Shown here piece by piece: positions 5,066 through 8,221 of a stretch of DNA of 8,221 bases. How positions within the stretch are numbered: position 1 is the first letter of the stretch; every line of letters starts with the position of its first letter. A model generated the notes under the pieces. That model was not told the DNA's origin. It saw only the letters and a program-made list of their open reading frames with translations, and ran no database searches. The stretch lies in contig CAZJVA010000017.1 of assembly GCA_964549625.1 (NCBI GenBank), positions 1 through 8,221 of the forward strand, given 5' to 3'. The DNA comes from UBA12474 sp964549625 (lineage in GTDB: Bacteria; Babelota; Babeliae; Babelales; Babelaceae). A program made the position numbers and the translations under genes.

Positions 5066-6523
5066 GCCGTCTTTTCTTTGATTTCAATGTATGGTGTTGG
5101 TATGTCTCTAAAAAAGTGACATATCATTTTGGAGTCTTTGTGGGGCATGCTGTAAGAAAAAAATTGCGTCGATTGCGTGCGGTATCAGCTGATTACTTTT
5201 TTGAGCAGATGATGGGGTTGCGGGCTGATGCAGATGATCGAAAAAAGTTTATTTTGTATGGGCTGCTTATTTTTTTTTATTATGGCTGCGTATTGGCTCC
5301 TGCGTTGTTATAAAGATCCGCTTTTTAGCGCATTTGTTGGTGCTGAGGAGATCTGGCGCGCTAAATTATTCTCGGTGTTCGTCTCGCTCCCTCTAGTCTT
5401 AGTATATAGTTTTTTTATTACTAAAGTCTCGCCATATCGTCTGCTAATATTTTTTTCGCTTTTTTGTATTGGTGCCTTTTTTTTCTTGGGGTATTTAGTA
5501 GCGTCCCCGGTGATTGGGCTTTGGGGGGCGCGCTCTGCGTGGATTGGTTGGGTTTCATATGTTTTTATTGAGGCATTTGGAACGTTTTTTGAAGTGTTGT
5601 TTTATTCGATTTTAGCTGACACAGTTGTGCCGGCTTTTGCGGCTCAGGCTTACCTTTTTATTGCCTTTTTTGCTCGAATTGGTCAGTTGTTTGGCTCCTC
5701 TTTAATGCTTTTTATCGCGTATTATGTTGCTTCATGGGTGGCTTTTATTTTTGGTGCGCTGCTTTTGCTTTTTGTGGTTTTGGTTGTTTGGCTAATTGTT
5801 CGATTGATTCCTAAGAAGGAGTATCGAAGTAAGCGTGTTGTCGAAGAAGATCGTCGTCGATTACGCTTTTTTAAAGGTGTTCGACTTCTGGTGAGTGATT
5901 TTTATTTTCTTCTTATTTTTCTTTGGGTGGCAAGCTACGAGGTGCTTGTCATAATGTTTGATTTGCAGTTTAAGGTTTTAATTGATCGTGCTGTAGCGCA
6001 TAATCTTGTTGATTTTATCACTTGGACATCTGGATATGGTATAGCAATAGCGGCTGTCTCGTTGTTTGCGCTGCTTGGTTTTGTTCAACGTATTACGCGC
6101 AAAATGGGAATGCCGGGCATGTTGCTAGGTTTTCCGGCATTTTTGGTGGCGATGGTTGTTGTTTTTTACGTATCAAGCTGGTTTTTTGATAGTCGGATGC
6201 TCGCGCAGATTGTTGGAGTTATTCTTGTGGTTGTTCGTGGGCTCTATTATGCGGTTGGGCACCCTGCTAAAGAGCGCCTATATTTGCCGCTTTCAAGGGT
6301 TGCAAAGTACAACTCAAAAGTTTGGGTGGATGTTTTTGGACAGCGCGGCTCAAAAGCATTTGGTGCGGTTGCCGTTGGTATTATAAGCTATACTCCTTTA
6401 GCTTTTCTTGCAGCTACAGGGACAATTTCTTTGCTCTGGTTGTTTGTGGGGCGTCGTTCTTGCTTTGCGTTCAAGAGAAAAGAAGAATTGGCTGAGTTGG
6501 AACAACACCCTAATGCGGACTAA
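5053..6523 (+). CDS. Npt/NTT-type nucleotide (ATP/ADP) transporter, frameshifted at T9
   Basis: A hydrophobic carrier with about 11-12 membrane segments, of the rickettsial/chlamydial ATP/ADP translocase family that imports host nucleotides. Family marks: AAYWLLRCYKDPLFSAFVG in the first segment, and PAKERLYLPLSR..KYNSKVWVDVFGQRGSKAFGA near the end (about 6260-6360). The coding sequence is split. Frame 1 (from TTG 5053) gives ...RADADDRKKFILYGLLIFF and then drifts out of register. The next frame, from inside the T run at 5270-5278, gives FFIMAAYWLLR and continues to the stop at 6523. Removing one T joins them into 489 residues, the usual family length. The join lies in the middle of the first membrane segment. 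The true N-terminus is uncertain: TTG 5053 has no clear ribosome binding site, and MM at about 5212 is an alternative. ATG 5228 in the second frame would give a 431-residue form lacking the charged pre-segment. Confidence 0.8.
5270..5278 (+). other. T9 homopolymer at the transporter frameshift
   Basis: Nine consecutive T, preceded by A and followed by ATTATGG. Eight T would put the upstream frame (...YGLLIFF) directly in register with IMAAYWLLR. Runs of this length are prone to replication slippage, to transcriptional slippage, and to base-calling error. Confidence 0.85.
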
Positions 6524-6534
6524 GCCTTATTTGG

Positions 6535-6870
6535 TTATTTAAGTTTTGGAATTTGTGTATGCCCTTTGCCGATATAACTAAAGCGGGGAACGATTGCACC
6601 ATGGTACATTACTTCTTCGGTAAACATATTGATTGGTCTGACCCAGATGCCATAGTTTTTGTAGAGTGCCTGGTAGACAACAAGTTTTTCGAGGGTCTCT
6701 GAATGACGAGCAAAGCCGATAACTTGGTACATGCCTCCTTTGAAGTGGCGATATATCCCCAGTTTGACCTGCTGTTCTGGTTGCTTTACTTCTCTGGCAT
6801 GAGTGATTTTGACGGTAACAACTTGTGTTATGCTGAGGGCAGCGAGAATAAGGAAATGAAATTTATTCAT
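6535..6870 (-). CDS. Exported DUF1653 protein
   Basis: A 111-residue protein. Residues 38-100 form a complete DUF1653 domain. Visible conserved blocks are GIYRHFKGGMYQVIGFARHS (38-57), E-x-L-V-V-Y-x-A-L-Y (61-70), G-I-W-V-R-P-x-x-M-F (74-83) and V-P-R-F-x-Y-I-G. The domain's function is not established. In front of it is an apparent Sec signal peptide (MNKFHFLILAALSITQVVTV, cleavage probably after THA at 25). Most DUF1653 proteins are short cytoplasmic proteins without one. I take ATG 6870 and not the in-frame TTG at 6903, because it begins the signal peptide directly; the GAAGAG upstream is rather far (about 10 nt). It is convergent with the transporter, with only 11 nt between stop codons and no visible hairpin. 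Confidence 0.85.
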   Translation of the reverse strand: MNKFHFLILAALSITQVVTVKITHAREVKQPEQQVKLGIYRHFKGGMYQVIGFARHSETLEKLVVYQALYKNYGIWVRPINMFTEEVMYHGAIVPRFSYIGKGHTQIPKLK

Positions 6871-6944
6871 ATTTATTGTGCTCTTCGTTAGGTAAACTGA
6901 CAATAGCTTAGGGTGTAAACTCTGATTTTGATTGTAAGTTAAAG

Positions 6945-6950
6945 TATAAA
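6945..6950 (+). promoter_or_regulatory. Candidate -10 box for the carbonic anhydrase gene
   Basis: TATAAA lies 22 nt before the start at 6972. The -35 region at 6922-6928 (CTGATTT) is poor. The predicted transcription start near 6957 leaves a short leader carrying the AGGGGG ribosome binding site. Confidence 0.4.
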
Positions 6951-6971
6951 AGATGATAAGGGGGCTTGACG

Positions 6972-7598
6972 ATGAAAAAACTAATTCAAGGTATTCTCGA
7001 TTTTCGCCGTAATTGTAAGGATGATTATTGTTGTCGGTTTGCAGGTCTTGCTAGCAGACAAGATCCTGATGCCTTATTTGTTGCATGTTGTGATAGTCGT
7101 GTGGTGCCTAACGTGTTTGCTTCAACGGACCCTGGGGATCTCTTTGTGTTGCGTAATATTGGCAATACAGTTCCTCCGTATCAACTATTGGGGGCTTCTG
7201 AAGCATCGGTTACGGCCGCAATAGAGTTTGCTGTTTTGGAGCTTAAGGTCAAAGATATTATTATTTGTGGGCATTCGGATTGTGGCGCAATGCATGCACT
7301 TCTTGAACAAAAGCCGCTGCATCCGGGTGTTGCCGCCTGGCTTTCATGCGCAAAGCCATCATATGAGCGTTTTTTGAAAGATCGTGATACGTTTGCACCG
7401 GATGTAACGTCGGTTAATCGGCTTTCACAGATTCATGTGTTGCAACAAGTTGAAAATTTAAAAAGTTACCCACTTGTTTCAGAGCGGATGCAGCAAGGCC
7501 TTTTGGCGATACATGGATGGTGGTTTGATTTAGCTACCGCTGACGTATTTTGGTATTCAGAAGATGAGCAAAAGTTTGTGCTGATTGAGGGTGTTTGA
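6972..7598 (+). CDS. Beta-class carbonic anhydrase
   Basis: A 208-residue zinc enzyme that interconverts CO2 and bicarbonate, supplying bicarbonate for carboxylations and buffering pH. The zinc site is complete (numbering from ATG 6972): ACCDSR gives Cys39 with the Asp41/Arg43 dyad, and CGHSDCGA gives His101 and Cys104. Also typical are DLFVLRNIGN (about 56-65) and the Ala/Ser-rich helix SVTAAIEFAV before the HxxC loop. GWWFDLATADV near 182 matches the family's C-terminal 'HGW.yd...G.v' segment. Length is normal and there is no signal peptide, so it is cytoplasmic. The frame can be extended to TTG 6966, but ATG 6972 is chosen because AGGGGG lies 7 nt upstream. The next gene is convergent, with one base between the stop codons. 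Intact and probably active. Confidence 0.95.
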   Translation: MKKLIQGILDFRRNCKDDYCCRFAGLASRQDPDALFVACCDSRVVPNVFASTDPGDLFVLRNIGNTVPPYQLLGASEASVTAAIEFAVLELKVKDIIICGHSDCGAMHALLEQKPLHPGVAAWLSCAKPSYERFLKDRDTFAPDVTSVNRLSQIHVLQQVENLKSYPLVSERMQQGLLAIHGWWFDLATADVFWYSEDEQKFVLIEGV

Positions 7599-7599
7599 G

Positions 7600-8058
7600 T
7601 TATTTGGTGCTTGGTGTGTCTTTTTCAGGTGTGGGTTTGTGTTGCCACGACGCATGGGTTAGCTTGAGCTTTTCTTCTAGTTGATAGATGATTGATGGGT
7701 TTTCGTTGAGTAAGAGTATTTTTTGTATGCGTGCTTGATAAGATTGGCTCTTTTTGGGGTTTTTTAGATTAACAATTTCAGTTATTGCGCTAATCAGTTT
7801 GTCTTCAAAGTTCTGGATAGGGATTTGTTTTTTTAGCGTTTTTTGGGCATTTATAAACAGCAATGTTTGGTAACACAATGAAATAGTCTCGTGTTTACCA
7901 GCGGTAATAATCGAGTTGATTTTAAGTATTGAGTCAATTTTTTCTAGGCCATGTTTTTGGATGATTTCTTGTACTGTTTTTTTGGGGGGTATTGGGTTGG
8001 CCCGAATATATCCCTGTGCTAAAAAGGCCAATAAAGGGATAATGCCGTATGTTTTCAT
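7600..8058 (-). CDS. Small exported protein of unknown function
   Basis: A 152-residue product starting MKTYGIIPLLAFLAQGYIRA, a Sec signal peptide with probable cleavage after IRA (residue 20) before NPIPPKK. The mature part is helical and Lys/Gln-rich, with no recognised domain and a hydrophilic tail (PTPEKDTPSTK). The frame is open upstream to 8202, into the tRNA, but those residues are spurious. ATG 8058 is preferred because it begins the signal peptide and has AGGA about 10 nt upstream. A good promoter of its own lies at 8102-8131. Architecture and composition match the other secreted unknowns at 843 and 1347, though I see no clear sequence identity between them. Probably periplasmic or surface-exposed; function unknown. 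Confidence 0.78.
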   Translation of the reverse strand: MKTYGIIPLLAFLAQGYIRANPIPPKKTVQEIIQKHGLEKIDSILKINSIITAGKHETISLCYQTLLFINAQKTLKKQIPIQNFEDKLISAITEIVNLKNPKKSQSYQARIQKILLLNENPSIIYQLEEKLKLTHASWQHKPTPEKDTPSTK

Positions 8059-8101
8059 GGTTGTGCGTTCCTGAGTTAGGTTATCAAAGCATTCATTAGA
8101 A

Positions 8102-8131
8102 ATAATAGTTGGCTTATTGGCAGGGTGCCAA
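8102..8131 (-). promoter_or_regulatory. Sigma70-type promoter with an inverted repeat over the -35
   Basis: On the minus strand, TTGGCA (8126-8131, 5/6) is followed after 18 nt by TATTAT (8102-8107, 5/6), upstream of the exported-protein gene at 8058. The -35 forms half of a perfect inverted repeat, TTGGCA-CCC-TGCCAA (8117-8131), which could bind a dimeric regulator or form a small hairpin after the tRNA. Confidence 0.6.
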
Positions 8132-8172
8132 GAGTTTTTGTTTGTGTTGAAATAGTAAGAGGTTGAAAAAAG

Positions 8173-8221
8173 TGGTGCGCCCAGAAGGAGTCGAACCCTC
8201 AACCTTCAGATCCGTAGTCTG
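8173..8221 (-). tRNA. tRNA-Arg(ACG), 3' part only
   Basis: Only the 3' half is in the window; the 5' acceptor and D arm lie beyond 8221. Seen on the minus strand: the anticodon loop CTACGGA (8211-8217, anticodon ACG at 8213-8215) in a CAGA/TCTG stem; the T arm GAGGG-TTCGACT-CCTTC (8184-8200); the acceptor strand TGGGCGC (8177-8183); discriminator A (8176); and an encoded CCA (8173-8175). CTACGGA is the usual anticodon loop of bacterial tRNA-Arg(ACG), whose first base is converted to inosine by TadA. Confidence 0.9.

Noticed and set aside
6156..6386. 76-codon plus-strand frame within the transporter
   Set aside because: It is an alternate frame inside a conserved membrane-protein gene.
7021..7224. 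67-codon plus-strand frame within the carbonic anhydrase
   Set aside because: It is an alternate frame overlapping the zinc-site region of a clear enzyme gene.
8059..8202. In-frame extension of the exported protein at 7600-8058, starting MRVRLLLGAPL
   Set aside because: It begins in the T arm of tRNA-Arg, and the real signal peptide starts at 8058.

Overview
The window is an AT-rich bacterial stretch with about eleven protein genes, one complete tRNA gene and one tRNA cut by the window end. Its make-up suggests a host-dependent, reduced-genome bacterium. It has a transporter of the rickettsial/chlamydial ATP/ADP translocase (Npt/NTT) type, and several small Sec-exported proteins with no recognisable family. 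The mix resembles Candidatus Dependentiae (TM6), but that assignment is an inference from gene content. Rickettsiales- or Chlamydiae-like intracellular bacteria are the alternatives.

Layout. 1-1417 (minus): two exported proteins of unknown function; the downstream one runs off the window start. 1418-1788: a long leader/intergenic region before a plus-strand cold-shock gene (1789-1998). A two-way terminator at 2065-2097 separates that gene from the minus-strand block 3593-2118. That block reads tRNA-Ser(CGA), then an mntA-like nucleotidyltransferase antitoxin, a hepT-like HEPN RNase toxin and a NodB-type polysaccharide deacetylase homologue. The last three genes overlap by 13 and 11 nt. Upstream lies a 61-residue ORF with a MazG/PRA-PH-like N-terminus (3816-3631), probably a remnant. 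It is divergent from an exported FKBP-type prolyl isomerase (3866-4333). A perfect-palindrome two-way terminator separates the FKBP from an exported HExxH peptidase on the minus strand (4999-4409), which has a very good sigma70-type promoter. The nucleotide transporter follows on the plus strand (5053-6523); its reading frame is broken at a run of nine T. Then come an exported DUF1653 protein (minus), a beta-carbonic anhydrase (plus), another small exported unknown (minus) and the 3' half of tRNA-Arg(ACG) (minus).

How the genes fit together. The NTT carrier would import host nucleotides. The exported FKBP, metallopeptidase, DUF1653 protein and unknown secreted proteins would act in the envelope or at the host interface. 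The tRNA-Ser/mntA/hepT/deacetylase block looks like a small accessory module placed directly behind a tRNA gene. It is the most interesting part of the window, together with the T9 frameshift in the transporter. I found no CRISPR array, insertion sequence, integrase or rRNA.
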